A stretch of 64,000 bases of DNA from Atrichornis clamosus (lineage: Eukaryota > Chordata > Aves > Passeriformes > Menuridae). Shown one piece after another: positions 45,042 through 59,637 of the stretch. Position numbers and translations under genes: made by a program. A model generated the notes under the pieces. The model worked only from the letters and a program-made list of their open reading frames with translations. It was not told where the DNA came from and ran no database searches. Each line of letters begins with the position of its first letter. The first letter of the stretch is position 1. Location of the stretch: positions 1 to 64,000 of the forward strand of contig WBMZ01011676.1 in assembly GCA_013400975.1 (NCBI GenBank). The letters run 5' to 3'.

Positions 45042-48000
45042 CTGGAAAGAGGGGATGGGCAACGGGAGAGAAGATCAGAAAACACCCCAAAATACCGACA
45101 CACCAATAATTTTTGTTAATATTGAAACGATATGTCATCCTGACAGCAGCAGTTTTAAGAACATTCAGTTCAGACTGATACAAACAGTGGAAAAATACAG
45201 GCACTGAGTCACATACTGATAGCGATGTTAGCCATAAAAATGGGACTTCATAAAAGGTAAACAGCTATGTTTTGTTCTTCCATCTACTTCGATTTCCATT
45301 CAAATTCTGCAACATCTGCCTTAACTGCATTTTAAATTTTTAAAAAATCAGAGCAGATGTCCTATGTATTATTTTTGCTATTGTCATTTTTCATACTGAC
45401 AAGTGGAGAAATTTTTTTCATTTACATTTTGCAGCGCAAGTATTTTAAACAACAATGGGTAATTTACTAATTAGTCAACTGCTTTATCAAACCAACAGTC
45501 ACTTTTAGACCGTAAGAAGATAATTCTCTGCTTATGTTACATAACATCACTCACTCCTCTCACAACATCTCAAGCATGAAACACAAGATGATATATCACA
45601 ATATGAAGTGGAAAACACCGGATGATGTATAGCCACCCCAAAGTAGAAAACAAACATCTCTTCTGAAAGATATGCCACCTTTCTTTGTCTGAGAAAACAC
45701 GCCTTGCTCACAGCACACTACTGAGTAACCTGCACAGGTGACAGTTGTGTAACTGTGTTACAGCCACGTTCAAAACGGCCAACAGTAAAATAAAACAAAA
45801 AGAGTTAATCAAAACCTCAGTTACTTACTGGGTTTATTCAGCTGGTCTTCAGGGAAGGAAGACAGAGAACCCACCTATGGCTCTTCTGAATGACTGTCAA
45901 CATGCCTCAGTTTTTTGCTTATTAACCAGATCATTTTCTCAGGCAGTCTCTCAAGAACCTCAAACAGCTTTCCATGGTGCCAAGCTGTCCCTCTAGGTGC
46001 TACAGGGTCCTGCAGTAATGTTTCTATTCAACTGAGTCACAGAAACCTCATTCAGGATGTTATTCAAATCACAGTACTGGCCACACTTTTCAAGTTCTGT
46101 TCACCCTGTCAACACAAATGATAACTACAAAGCGCCCAGAGCTGGGCATCAGCTATACCCTCCTTCCTTCTGTATCGTTCCTCACTTGTTTGTTCAACAT
46201 GGGGGAGAGGACAAGGGAGCTGAGCTCCTTTTCAGCCTGCCACAGCAGGACCACGCCTGTGCACCCTGTGATGCTGCCCTGCAGTGGCTGGTGCCCAGTG
46301 CCCACAAGTTCATCTGCTGGCAAGCTCTTCAAACAACCACCAAGAACAGTGAGAGGAGAAGGTTCACCACATTTATTGGCTCTGGCAACCTTCTGCTGCT
46401 CTCCTGTTCTCCCAGGCTCTGATCACATTCTCCTCCTTTCCCGCTGCTCAGTTTTCGTCCGCTGGTAATTTCTCTCCCAGCGAAGTGCACCCTGCCCCAG
46501 GAACTCCCTTGCAGCTGCTTTGTCTCCTTCCTCTCCCCACAGACCTCCTCTCCATCTGCGGTGCAGCTTCAACCTGCTTCGGGCACCAGCTGTGTCACTT
46601 CTCCGTTCCCACTCAGCCTTCTCCCTCCTGCACATAGAAGCAGAAGCAACCCCAACACCCACACCAGCAGCCACAGGTGCGCACACCCCACCAGCTGCTT
46701 TCACCTGTTTAGTCCTCACTACACTTTTAATTTCCTAATCTAAAGCAAAAAACTAAGAGCTACTGTCAGAGACAGCCACACAGAGCTACCCCTGCAGTGG
46801 CCATGTCTGCAGGAAACATCCATTTGCACTGATGAAACAGGAATGGGGCAAGAAAGAGGAGAGGAAAAGAAGGAGCACAAACTTTCTCAGTGTTTCTTTT
46901 AGAGATGTCTGTTACTGCTCTAAGTGTTACACCAACCTATAAGGGGTTTATGAAAGTGTCATCATCGCTCCAGGAATTTCAGAACTCATCTATAGCTGTC
47001 ATGGTTTAACATTTATAAGCAAGGAGGTAAATGTAGAAGGTTTTGTTGTCATCATCTATTTAATTCTGACCTTAATTAAATGTTGAAAACTTTCTGGGAT
47101 CAGTAGGAGATTATGAAGCCTTTCGTATTTAAATTATCAGTCCAACTAGGGCCAGATGAGTGAGATGACTCCAATCTCATTACTATTACACCACAGATGT
47201 GACTACAGGGACAAGAAGATACGTGGCATGCTCAGTCAGCTCCTGACTAGAGGTTTGCCAGGTAAGCAGGTTGGGGAGGTGGCTGCCCAGACTATCATGA
47301 TTTTGGAACGTGCTGTTGCATACCTGACTCCTTGGTATTTTCTTCTCTTGCATAAAGCACACCTAGGAGACCTAGGAACCACCACATACCCTTTGTCATA
47401 CCTGCACTTAGGACTAAATCCAGATTGGATGGGACAAAAAAATGTATGAACAGGGACAAGACACAGAGCTTCCACTTCCCTTACCCCCTATTTTATGCTA
47501 CATGTCTTCTCCATTGGCATTTACAGAGGGACATTTATTTTCTGCAGATTCTGAAATTATTATCTGATTATTTTCAGTGAAGTACACGTAATTTTACAGA
47601 AAATTACACTGCACTGTCAGAGGAGACTCTTCCTCTTAGATCAGATGCTTATGTTTGGCTCTCATACTTTCTTACAGCTTTATCCCACCGATCTGATCTC
47701 TGTTAGAAACACATCCTCTAACAGGATTAATCACACAGTCTTTAAAACGGTGCATTCCATACATATATAGCATCCTCCTCCACACTCACTCTTTCTGTGT
47801 GAAATATCAAGGATTTCATCACCACCAGTCTTTCTGTAAGGATCATTCTACTTGGATCTTCTTTTAACCATTGCTTTAGCTGGTTCTGGTTCCTCATCCA
47901 CCTTTTTAATTTGCAAATAAGTAACATGATTTTATTTAAAATTTTTTTCACATGTCTGCAGCTTAATGAATACTGTAATATGGCAAGCTGACATATTATT

Positions 48001-50537
48001 GATTATTTTTCTTGCCAAGGAGAGCATGAGGCACAGTGCAGCATCTGTGGTATAAATTTTATTATGTAACACACTGAGGTTGTACTTCTGCATCTTGCAG
48101 CAAAGTGGCAAGACACTGCCTGGTGTGTGACTTCCCAAGCAGATGATCTCCAAGTATAATTTTACATTCAAGCCTGAGCAAACTATAATTCCTCTACAGA
48201 AGCTTGGACACACAGAATCACCAACAGTCACCAAAAAAAGTACGAAGTATGTATTCTTAAGAAATATTTTATGACTAGCTAAAAGACTATCAGTGGCCTA
48301 CAGCCCATGAGGATCACATCAATTGTGACAGTCAATCTGAGTACTACAGGCAGAAAAGGAGTTTGTCAATAGAGACAAAAAATAATTATGTGGAACTGCT
48401 GGGACAAAGCTGTCTGAAAAACATCAACACCTTTTCCTTCCTCTGAAATACTCAGCAAGCTGTCATGCCTGAAGAGTGAACTGAGCTGTTTCAATTTTTG
48501 CCCTGTGTTCTTTGTTCCTGTTGCGGTTTTGTTTTTAAGAATCACAAGCAAGAAGTTACTTGAAGTCACTAATATTAGCAGTTATGTAGTCACACTAGAA
48601 AGAATCGCACCGAGTACAGTAAATGCAAGCATGTGTGGCAAATTCTATCAGACAACACTAAAAAAAAAAATAATGATCCACCATGGAAAAGTGAACAATT
48701 TACAAAGCAAAACATTTTTTCCTCTGTGATTCATTGCTTGTGTAATGCCCTGGCAGAGCCTTCTTTGTTTTCAGTAACAGAATGCTAACACTGCAGAGAC
48801 AGGAAAGCAAAAGCATGGGTTATAAATCCTACATATAAAATCCTGGAACCAAATAGACTCCTCTGTAGCTTGCTAGCTTTATTATTTAGAATCTTTATGT
48901 ACCATTCTGTTTACTCCAAGCAATTTCCAAATTGCAAAGATTCCCAAACTGTATATATCTGGAAACATACACAAAGATTGTTATAGACTGATTTGCCTTT
49001 ATTGCCTTGTGTCTGCCCCCACACACTGCACATTAAAATACTTAACACACACTTAGAATGTAAATCCATCTCATGCCAGAAAAGCTTTTTCGCTGTAACA
49101 CATACTGCAAAGCACACTTATGCCTGAATATTTCAGAAAAAGTTAAACACAAAACTCCTTTGGTTCATGAAAAGTTAATTCTACTGAGGATTTACAATAA
49201 TGCAGGGTTAGGTTATTTTCCTCTCCTCCCCACAACAGTATCTCACCGAATCTGGAGCTGTCTACCACTGATAGAGTGTCTAACATCAGAAACAGCTGCC
49301 ACTCCCTGGGAAGCTCACGGGGTAAGTGGAGAATAATGAGCAGCAAGCACCAGCAGAACAAAAGAAAATCCATCTTTATTTACCAACTGCTGCATGCTTG
49401 TTGCTGCATCAAGCTCATTCAAAGCCAACACCACACCCTTTAATTCAGAACAGACTATATTTAAGAAGCCTCTGCTTTTTTTTTTTAATCAACTCATACA
49501 TACCAATGGTTTGAAAAAAACAAAAATCCTTAGGTTAACCAAGTCAGCATCCAATTATACCCTTGATACTTACAAAAAAGCAAGGGACCAACTATTAACT
49601 TTCTTATGGCCCAAAGTAACCAAGTAACAAGCCCAGGAGCACTGATTGAAAACAAGGTCTCAGTTATATGAAATGCACTCAAGTGGCTACCGCAAATCTG
49701 AGGATAAATAATGCATTAAACTTTCTGCTCTGAGCATCAGAAGTAGCACCTTTAATTGCATTTAAGCTTAACATTCAAAAAAATTAGAGCTTTTGAGTTA
49801 TGCAAGCCTTCTCTACATTCCCACACGCTCTGATGATGTCCGACACTCCCTGATTGTACAGCCCCAGTTCCTGTCCGAGGGAACATGAAAGTTATGCCAA
49901 TGGCAGCGCTAATGTGCCACCCGTCAAAGGCGGAATGACTCATTTCTGAGCCTCAATGGCCATGAGAAGTGGTCTGCATCCTGTCGGCCTAATAAGGGCT
50001 CGGAAAACAGATGCCAATTTCCTTAAAGACGTGAAGCTTTCAGGAGCTGCCATCTCGTGAGTGCTGAGGAGTGGGATGGGAATTTACAGTTAGTTTTTGC
50101 TGCTTGAGTAAATTGGGTAAGTGTCCACTCACTTCAAAACCAGCTGAAATCAAAACAGATTTGGAAAAAGAAAGCAGGGCTTGAAAACTCGCCTTTGCAT
50201 TTCTAAAGCACTCGGAAGCAAACTCTTTCCAAGTGCAGGGAGCTAATTCTGGATCTTAACGACCTGACACCAAACAATTAAGTCTAGGGTGACCCAAATG
50301 AAAACTCTCAGCTCAAATATGTTTGTTTTCTTTATAAAAATAGCTGCACAGACACCCACCATGCTGGTGCACCACTCTTCACTCCCCTTAGCAAACTGTC
50401 AGAACAAGATATTTAAACACAGCAGGTTTTCGGTAGCTTGGGGAAATCAAAAAGAAAGGGAAAAAGAGGTTATGTTAATGTCTTTCCCAACATCCTGGCG
50501 GAGAGAGGAGGACCTCTGGTTTGTCTGCCTGTTCAGA

Positions 50538-50940
50538 GGCGCAGCGAAGGGGCCGGTTCTTTGATGATTTTTTTTTTGGGGCCCCTCTCTGGATGCCTCC
50601 TCGGCCGCCGCCTCCAGCGTACAGCTGCGGAGGCGCTGCCTGTGCCTGGAATCTCAATGAGGTGGCCGGGCCTGCCGCCGGGGCTGCTCCCCGGTGGGGA
50701 GGTCACCCGCGGCCCACGGCCACCGCGCCAGGCCAACGCTGCATGCACAGCTCAGCTCCTCCATCTCCTCCGTACGTGGCCGATGCCGCACAGCTCAGCT
50801 CCTCCGTGCCTGGCACGGCCCTAACACAGGGTCCCACAGTCACAACGGGCTAGTTCGGGGCACGACAAATCGGCTCCGCACCTTCTTCTCCCACAAGCAG
50901 TTGACGGCTGTGCGGTGCATGGCCGTGACTGACGCGACTG
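50538..50940. promoter_or_regulatory. Intronic CpG island, candidate alternative promoter
   Basis: Roughly 400 bases with about 35 CpG dinucleotides by hand count, in flanks with very few. It includes runs such as CTCGGCCGCCGCCTCC and CACCCGCGGCCCACGGCC. A 17-base direct repeat (CACAGCTCAGCTCCTCC) occurs at 50746-50762 and 50789-50805. No TATA box or coding exon is evident. Vertebrate CpG islands usually mark promoters, so this could start a shorter AKT1 transcript or an antisense RNA; that is inference. Confidence 0.55.
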
Positions 50941-53778
50941 CCAACAGGTTCAGAAGTGCCTCCTCCTCCTTGGTTTTGGCTTTTCTAAACCTACTGCTGT
51001 TTCTCACACTCGCACAGAGCTGCAATATACAGGGCACCTGCTTCATTATCATAGCTTGGGGGAATACGGGGAGGGAGGGAGAGGGGCACTGGAGTGGGGG
51101 CAGAGGGTGACAGATGAGCCGACTGGCCTTGGAGCGACAAAGGGAGCCATGTGAGGACAACTCCTGGTCACCTGGCACCCCACATCTGTAAATTAACTTC
51201 AGACAGCAGCCTTGGCTTAGGGCTTCCCACAAAGCTGTGTAGAAAAGTAAACTTATTGCCCCTGTCTTTAGTTACACAACAGCGCAGGTGGGAAATACCT
51301 AAGGAAGGCAACGGGTGCTCTGAGTCACAAAGCTGGCCATGGGAGAGATCAGAAGTTAGATTACAGAAAAGAAAAACAGATTCTCACCCAATACTTTCGC
51401 TATGAGGGGATGGACAACTACCATGTTCTCAGATTCCACCTCTGCCAAAGGGTTTGAGATCACCAGCCAACACCACCACTGCAGAAGATGACACCTCTGT
51501 ATTTTTTACCACTGTATTACAACTGTATGGTTATGTAAAATGAAACATGGAGGTTTATATTTTTCTTTTTTTTTTTTCTGCTGAATTTCAGTTTAGAAGG
51601 TCAAAAATGTTGCCATATTGCTTACAGCAATCAATTTAAGCAATACCAGATATTCCCAAAGGAGCAAAAGAGAATTAATCAGCATGTAAAAAACTCCTTA
51701 CTCCTACCTTTGGCACAGCTTAGTCAGGCTAGTCCTAACCTACAGCTGTCTCCAGTGGGAGAAGATGTAAATGAAATTTCATTAAAAACAGCAGTTTTAA
51801 GGATAGCTACATAAATTACAGGAAAATATAAAGTGATTTCTTAAGCTATACTGAAAACAATCTCAGAGTGAATTGCATCTTCACTACCTCATGGTGCGAG
51901 CAAAAGGACTCAGAACTACCATGAAGTGTCTGACATGATTAGAGAAATCTTTTCTGCAATAAGCTTGCAAACAGCTACAGGATTTTAACAAAACATTCCT
52001 ATAACAAAAAGTGCCATCATGTATTTCTCTGCTTTTGATAGGTGCCCAACTCTCTCCCATTTTTATAAATAAATAAAAATGACAGAGGAGGTGTCAGATT
52101 CACTGAACTGAATTAAGTATACTTAGAACAATTATTTCTCCCCAAGTAATTTTTGTCTTGACACTATGATGGAAAATACCACAAGCAGCTAACAAGGCAC
52201 TTAAGCTAATAAGCCTCTGCAACTTTTTAAGTATCTTCCCTTAGAGGAGGGAGGTAGCTACAACTATTCCTCAAGCTCAGTCTGAATACAGCCAATATTT
52301 CTACAGATCAGGCTCTTAAATACACCCCATGTACTTATCTTAACAGTGTGACTTAGTGCTCTGAAGATTTTATGACTACTACAAATACAAAGAAAAATAA
52401 AAACTAAACCAAAACCACCAAACATGCCACACCCTTGTGTATTTGAACAAGGACGGGCTTTTCTAGACAGCATCTAAAAGCTGATTCAATTATTTTACCT
52501 CTTCGCCTAAGAATCCTTAGCCATGACTCTTGAGCTTATCTGAACACATCTGATTTGAATATCACAAACTCAGTTTTGTTCTTCAGTAAATCCTCTCTAG
52601 AGACTGACAGTGTCAGAGAGGACAAAGCAAAAACACACAAACCAAAGCTCTTCCCGAACAAAGACCAAAATCACAGTTTTAACTTGCATTTCTCAAGTTG
52701 ACTAAACATAGGAGATGTTCAGGAAATGCATCATTAATTGATTACAATTATTTTAGGTCCCTTCCCCCACTCTGCCCCATTAAAAAAGATTAGGTGAGTC
52801 AAAGACTCTGGCAGGAGTGATTTTTATGATGCATTTATTTGCTTTGCGAACATTAAACCTGAGAAGTACCCAGCAGAGGTTCCCCATTAAAATCCAAAAG
52901 TTGGTGAGGCTGAGAAGTGACCTGGTAGCTTGAGGGGTGGGTGCACATGAGAAAGCAAGAGCAGGGGAGGGAAAAAGCAGGACACAGCCACGAAGAAAAC
53001 AGAAAACATCCGCAGTGAGGACTCGCTGAGTCCCTGGCTCGCTCTTCTAGGCTCCCATTACCACATCATTGTGTCATTCACAAAGCGAATCAAAACCACA
53101 GGGAATTGTAAAGAAATGGAGAAAAAAAAAAGGCTAAAGGACATTAGGGGAGATTTATGGAAACAGCAGCATTTCTAAAACAGATTATATGGACTAACTT
53201 CAGAGGAGGTTTGAAAAGGAAAAAAAAAAGCTCTCTTTGTAAAAATTAAGCTGCAGAACAAGGACTTTAATAAATAAGCAATTTATGGAGAGTAAGAAAT
53301 TAACACATCGTATTGTTATCCTTTAGCTTCTGGGTTTGAGTCCTAATTTTGAACATAAATGCAGAGTTGTTTTAGGCCACTTACAATAAAAGCTCTACCA
53401 GTAATTGTGTGATCATGCTGTGCATCAGGAAATTTCTTAGAAGTGCCAAGAAAATAAAATCAATGCAGAATTTTAAACATGTTTACACAAACAGTTACTG
53501 GGTAAATACTTCATAAAAAGATGAATGAAAGCTAAGTTAAGCAAACATTTCCATGGCAAAAATAAGTAGCAATATTAAAAAAGAGGTGGTGTCTTTATAG
53601 GGCTGGGGTTAATTTGCATTTCCCTTCTTCATTTTGTCACTAGCAAGTCTGCAAAAAACCTGTAGGAGCACAAGGAGACCATGTTAGTTCTAATAAAAAG
53701 TTTCATTTATTTCAAGCCATTTAATGGTCATCAATGGAAAAATTGTAAGCATTTCTCAGAAAGCAAGTTCTAATATTT

Positions 53779-53792
53779 GTTATCATGGCAAC
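53779..53792. promoter_or_regulatory. RFX/X-box-like palindrome
   Basis: GTTATCATGGCAAC differs by one base from GTTNCCATGGNAAC. It is the second near-match in this gene. Binding is unproven. Confidence 0.3.
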
Positions 53793-56338
53793 CTCCTGGT
53801 TACGCCTCCAAATTTAGTATTCCACAGATAAGTTTTACTGAGTCACTACCCCAAACTCAGCAATGAAAATCTCCTCCAGATAACAGGAGTGCTGCCTCAC
53901 TTCAGAGGAATTTTGCAAAGTAACTTAATTGCATACTGAGAATTTATTAAAGCAACTTCCCCACTGAGCAACGTAAGAGCAAAGAGCCACTGCAGCTCTG
54001 GTGCTAAGCTTAGCCGAGTAACACGGGCATAAGAAACTTTGCCAAGGATTTCTGTGCCTCGGACTGAGGTGTGTCGTCACTGTAAAGTGGAGAACAATCC
54101 ACACCGCTGCCTCAACAGGGTCACAAGCTCAGTCAGACACATTATTACAATTCATTTATTTTTATAATAGAGAGTAAAAATGTTGAGTCTCAATATAATC
54201 AAACAGCAAAACTCCTGCTGGATTTCAGTAGCACAGTTTAGCCCTTTAACATTGAAACATGACTAAAACACAACTAAAACCACATACATATAATCACAAC
54301 TATTTTTTGAACCCCAAATTCATCTACTGTATTAAGCTCATTATGCTTCTCCCCAACAGCTCCAAGCTCCAGGAGAGATGCATTTCAGTCAGTCACATGA
54401 AGATCTGTCTCTTACACAAGGAAGAATGAAATAAAGATCTACCGACCTTGACACTACTACCATAAATTAATTTTCATGTTGCCAACAGCATCTTGGTACA
54501 CTAAAGTCACTTTTCATTTTAAAAATTCTCTGAAAAATGAAAGGTATACTCCACACAGAAGTGGGAAGCAGATGGACACAGAAGATGGGAGGTCGAATTA
54601 CACTTTCCAGTCTGCAGTGTCCCATGCTTTTGTTTTGGGAAGACATGGCAAAAATTCCTATCTCCTCTATGCAAACTGCTTCTGTAAGGAGGGGAAAAAC
54701 AAACATCACCCCCTACTCACAGCCTGCCCTAAACTCCCACCAGTTTCTGTGGGCATCAAATCTGGCACTTGCCTCCCTGGATTTTGTGAGGTCAGGGACT
54801 GCTGCATCAGCCTCACCTTTCCTCCGTGTTTGGTTTTCCAAGGACAGTGCACCACACAAGTGGTCCTCACCACGCACAACCACTCCTCCACCAGAATCCT
54901 GAAAGTCCCATCCCATAACTGAGCACAGTCCACACTCTGCAGCTCCATCTTCCCAGTCTCACTAGGGCGTCCCCAAAGAACAGAAGCAAAACAAACACCA
55001 AAACACATGCCATGCCTAACCCAGTTACAGCTACCTGGCAGGTGTAGAACTGGCAACAACTACAACAGCTGTCCAGGAAAGTTAGATTCCCACACGTTAA
55101 GTCTGAGAACACCAGAAAACCATAAGCAAAGCTTTAAACTCATATGGTGGCTTTTTGCTCTGTCTTGTTTATAATTTTTTTCTTTTTTAAAAGGAGAAAG
55201 AAAAAAACCTAGAGGTCACCTGGGGTAACATTCCTGAAGGTCAGCTGGGGCTATGCTCATGCTTCAGGGACTTCTGGAAAGGAAGGTACGGGCACACATA
55301 CAGAAAACCCAGCATGCAAACCCTGCTCAGTGCTTAGCACACCCTCTGTTTACAGCATTTCCTGCCACTGGTCCCTGAGCCGATGCTTCCAGCTCACGCA
55401 GCAGCTGCTGGGGGCTCCTCTGCTGCTCCAGGGGTCAAGCCAAGCAAGGCCACCCTGCAAACCCTGCTGCTGCTGCTGCCAGCTAGGTGGGAGAGGAACA
55501 GGAGGAGAAAGGGGGAGGACAGAGGCACCTTTGGGAGGGGGAAGAGTGCGCTAGACACGAGTCAAGATGCGGCTACCACAATTCTGGCTGGAGTCTGCTG
55601 CATCAGAGCAGACAGTGTTGACAAAGGGACAAGCTGGGTCTCTGACGGGCAGCAGGGAAGGCGCTGGGCTGAGAGCACAGGCAGGATGGGGAGAGGTGGG
55701 AGTCTGACCCCCACCCCAGGCCATGCCACCACCAGTCGTGGTTCTGCTCCTGTCCCTGCACCAACGCAGGCAGCACAAAGCCCAGACTGTGCCCAGTCTG
55801 TGGAGAGAGTATTGCCCCCCACTCAGCACATGGTTCTTGACACACAGCCAAAGCCAGCAAGTTTAGATACCAAACCTATATCCTTCAGATACACACAGAC
55901 ACGTAGGTACATTAAACAGAGCTAACGTGGAGCCTGGCCATAAGCACACAGTATCACTGCACTGACCCTGCTCCTTCGTAGGCACAGCCAACACTCACAG
56001 TGAAATCTTCCAAAGTCACACTGTCCACAAAGACTGTACCACCCTCCAGTCTGGGGAAGCTATAGTGTTTAGATTATTCCCAGATTAATGCTTTTGTGCA
56101 TTTTTTTTCCCATCCTCTGTGAGAAAACCTTTTAAACTTCACAGTAACAGACTCAGTATCAAGCTAAGAGACAAAAATGTTTCCAAAAAGCAGTCACTGT
56201 ACACTTGCAATTTTCATTTATCCACAATACACTAAATGAACCTTGGTTGTGGGCAGACTTATTGCAAATTACAGCTTTCTAAATGAAGACACATTAGAAA
56301 TTGGAAAGTACAGGTAACACTCTCTTCTTTTAAAAAGT

Positions 56339-56349
56339 ATATATATATG
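56339..56349. repeat. Short (TA)n run
   Basis: About 11 bases of alternating T and A, too short to be of note other than as a possible polymorphic site. Confidence 0.6.
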
Positions 56350-58406
56350 TAACAAAGGACCCAAATGAAAATTACTGTCCTGGTATTGTATTTGGTGCTA
56401 AAATTGCAGCTCAACTACAACATTAACAAAACATTACTACTGGATCCCTATCACTGGTTTCAGAATATATTTTTCTATACACTTTTCCTCCCCTCATCAG
56501 AGAATCCTAATTTCCTAGTTTAATCATTTTCCCATTTCCAAAAGAAATGGGAGCCTTTTTAAGCAACGAAGACATCTAGTTATTTAATCACAGATGCAGT
56601 ACAAGATTAAAATGGTTTCGAAAAATTAATCCATTATGATGAAGTTTCCCAATGAACATTAAATCAACAGGTTCCAAATTTCAGGTATAAAATCTGACTG
56701 AAACTGCTGGTCTGCAAAACTACCACATTCTCCTGCCCGTCCTTACTGAAAATGCAGTCTAAATCACTACCTCCATTAAGAAATATATCCAGTATTAACA
56801 GGAGTTCTACTAAAAATTCCTGATGGCCTGCAAGGATTCTTGCACTTTATCCAAAGGTAAAATTTACAGTAATTGATAATACAGAAATCAAATGCTTTGC
56901 AGATACATATACAAGCAGGCTCTCGTTCCATGCTGCAGTTGGAATTTCTACAAAATTTTGGGTGGTGCCAATTAAATAGCTTCATTTGCAGTGCTCTGTT
57001 CTTTGCACCTAATTCATGACAGCACACAGGATGGAGAGAAAGGTGGTCATGGCATTTCATTAGGTATGCTTCCCTGTCTTAATCTTTAAAAAGGAAACTG
57101 TAAACAGTAAGCTACAAAAACAGTAATGCTGAAAAAACAAAAGACAGGGGTGAGGGAAATAAAAGGAATTTTTTTTAAATGGAGTTTAGGATTACAAACA
57201 TCACTGCCTTTTAGAAAGAAGAGATCCAGCCATATTCCCCTCTTCCTTTGTACTGAAGTTTAATAAACATTCTCTCCAAGTTACCAATTTTGAGAAAATC
57301 ACTGGATAAACACTTGTGTTAACCCAGTTACATGGCTCAGTGCCAAACGTAATGCCAAACTTCCCAGTTGCAAAACGAGCTGTTTTTACACACCAAAGTA
57401 ACCACGCAGCAGGCCTGCCGAGCCTGAAGACAGCTGACAGAGATGACTGTTGCTGTCCCCCCATTGCACCGACATCCATCCAAATACCAACATCTGCTGT
57501 GCTACAATTTACTTTTTACACAACATTTAGCAAAACAGTGCCTCTGACTGCAACATCATTAAGGAAGTAACAACAAATAAATCGCAAAGTCCCATCAGAC
57601 AATTGTAAAATTAAAGCATAGTTTGCCTTGCATATACTGAGCTTTAGTTCAGATGTACTGGACTTCAGAAATAATAAGCATTAGAATTTGTTTCCTTTTA
57701 TTAAACTCACAACACAAAATTCTGTAAACCATGACAAGTGTAATCCATCATTACAATGCCAATTACAATTTTGAGGATATTGACTTGACTCAATAGACAG
57801 AGAAGCAGATGCCTGTGAGGCAGCATGGCCTGCCCGGGACCATCGCAGCAACCCAGCCTGCTAACAGGATTATCCTGTGCCTGGCAGTGTAAGCTCTGAA
57901 TTCGGGGCCCACTCCTTTCCAAACACCCAGAGCACGCATTTGTGCTTGCAAAGTAAGGAATTAACATTCCTAGAAACTAAAGTGCCCTTTGCTTTAAAAA
58001 CAGGACAGAGTGCAGGGCCAAGGCAATCGGACACCACCGCACCAAGGTGAGGTGAGCTCTGGTAGTGAGTCCTGTTACAAATTCATAGTGTGGAGGTTCA
58101 AACCAGGATTTTGGCTCCGAAGGGCAAGCCAGCCTTGGTGGGTGGTTCCACTGTGCTGCCCAACACAGTTCACATCACAGAAAACCCTATGTGATCGGTG
58201 TCCTCCAATTAACTGTCCTTCACACCTGCATCACTCGGGGTGCAAAGCAAAACGGGGCTGCCCCCTGACACTGCCATAGGGCTCGGGCTTTCATCGGCAC
58301 ACAGGCAAAAGAGGAGGAAGAAGAAGGAATTTTAATCTTTAAAATTGTGACCAGTTTTCAAAACAAACTCTTTCCTCATCCTATCCTGCAGTAATTCTGT
58401 GAATGC

Positions 58407-58487
58407 AAAAAAAACTCCCACCTCCCCCAAAAAAACCAAAACCAACCAAACAAAAAAACCCCAAACAAACAAAAACACAAAAAAAAT
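58407..58487. repeat. A-rich/(AAAAC)n low-complexity stretch
   Basis: Some 80 bases almost without G, made of A runs broken by C, with units AAACC, AACAAA and CCCC. It could be a degraded poly(A)-type or simple repeat. Confidence 0.75.
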
Positions 58488-59019
58488 CCCCTCACTTTCT
58501 TTTGAAAAGCAGATATTGAAATGAAAAATCAACTTGAAATTTATTAGGCATCAATTAAGGAGTTTTTCCCTCTGTCTTTCTGCTCCTCAGCATCGTCTTT
58601 AACATCTTGAACCAAAAAAAAATGCTTGAGTTACAAAAAGCAGCATTTTTTGTCAGGACAATCAGTACCCCTCCATCTCCAGACAATGTGTCTGTCAGGA
58701 ACAACAACATACTCAACATTCAGCTCAAGATACAAGAACTTGGCAGGCTGTATCTCAAAGCAGTTTCACCAAAACAATACAGTTTCCCCCCAATCCCTAT
58801 CAGCTTAATAGTGGAAGACAATAACATTTCAGATAACATAGACAGCAAGCATTTTGGTAAATTCAGTGGTCATTCTTTATCCAATCCAAAAATAGCCAAC
58901 AGCCACAGCTAGATTAATAGAAATGCTACTAATTTCATGCTTAATTCATGCTAAAGGCAAGGGGTTAAGGTTTAAATACTTCTGGGGGTTTTGGCCAGTG
59001 TTGATCTGTGTTAGACCAT

Positions 59020-59090
59020 GTATATATATGCACACACATGTATGTACACATACACAACACACACATATATATGTGCCATACATATATATG
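59020..59090. repeat. Alternating (TA)n/(CA)n/(TG)n stretch
   Basis: Seventy bases of largely alternating pyrimidine-purine sequence (TATATATATGCACACACATG and similar). Such sequence is a microsatellite and can adopt Z-DNA in vitro; no function is implied. Confidence 0.8.
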
Positions 59091-59583
59091 CCCATTGTGG
59101 GACACAGGAGAAGCCACGCAAAACACAGCCTGTGCCCAGATCCTCTCGCGGGTAGGGGTTTAGAGGACAGGCTCCTCTCTGCTACTACATGTTTGCACAA
59201 CACAAGTCAAGGTCCATTGGAAACTTATCTGAAGAGCTACTGCTGCACAAACTTTAGGTTCAACCTCTGAGTTCAGAGCTGAAGCACTATTTGTTTGTCC
59301 ATTTATCCCTTGGCACGGTTGGCTTTTTGTCAGACAGATGTATGCCACATGCAAGTCATTTCCCAACCTCTCTGCTCCACCTCCCTCCACACACTCTGCA
59401 CACACTCTGACCCCTCAGCAAATGTTGTAAGAGAGGAGGAAGTGTTTCTGACAGTTTGCATACTCTTCACAACAATTTTATGCCAGAGTATAAATGTTTT
59501 CTCCTGCCCTCCAACCCTACTTGTAAGGAAACAAAGCAAAACAAACACCACTTCCCAAACAACTGAATGCCCTAAACCTAGCA

Positions 59584-59637
59584 GCAGGAGAGGAAAGGGG
59601 AGGGAAGGGGTGGAAAGGAAAGGACGGAGAGGATGGA
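59584..59637. repeat. Purine-only GGAAA-type tract
   Basis: A 54-base plus-strand run that is nearly all A and G (GAGAGGAAAGGGGAGGGAAG and on). It is simple sequence that arises easily by slippage. Confidence 0.7.

Noticed and set aside
52470..52530. Minus-strand CGAAGAG followed by GTAAAA, resembling the donor end of AKT1 coding exon 1
   Set aside because: The preceding sequence does not encode the AKT1 N-terminus and contains a stop codon in the frame following the only nearby ATG.
54476..54922. 148-codon plus-strand open frame
   Set aside because: No domain or family resemblance and several competing frames on both strands. Treated as chance.
55383..55925. 180-codon plus-strand open frame inside the AKT1 5' intron
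   Set aside because: Ala/Gly/Thr-rich translation typical of GC-rich non-coding DNA, with three antisense open frames over the same bases (55551-55860) and no known domain.
58090..58110. Pol III B-box-like GGTTCAAACC
   Set aside because: No A box at proper distance upstream and no tRNA or SINE similarity around it.
59020..59090. A CRISPR-like or structured repeat array
   Set aside because: Only an alternating TA/CA microsatellite without spacers or conserved unit; the host is a vertebrate.
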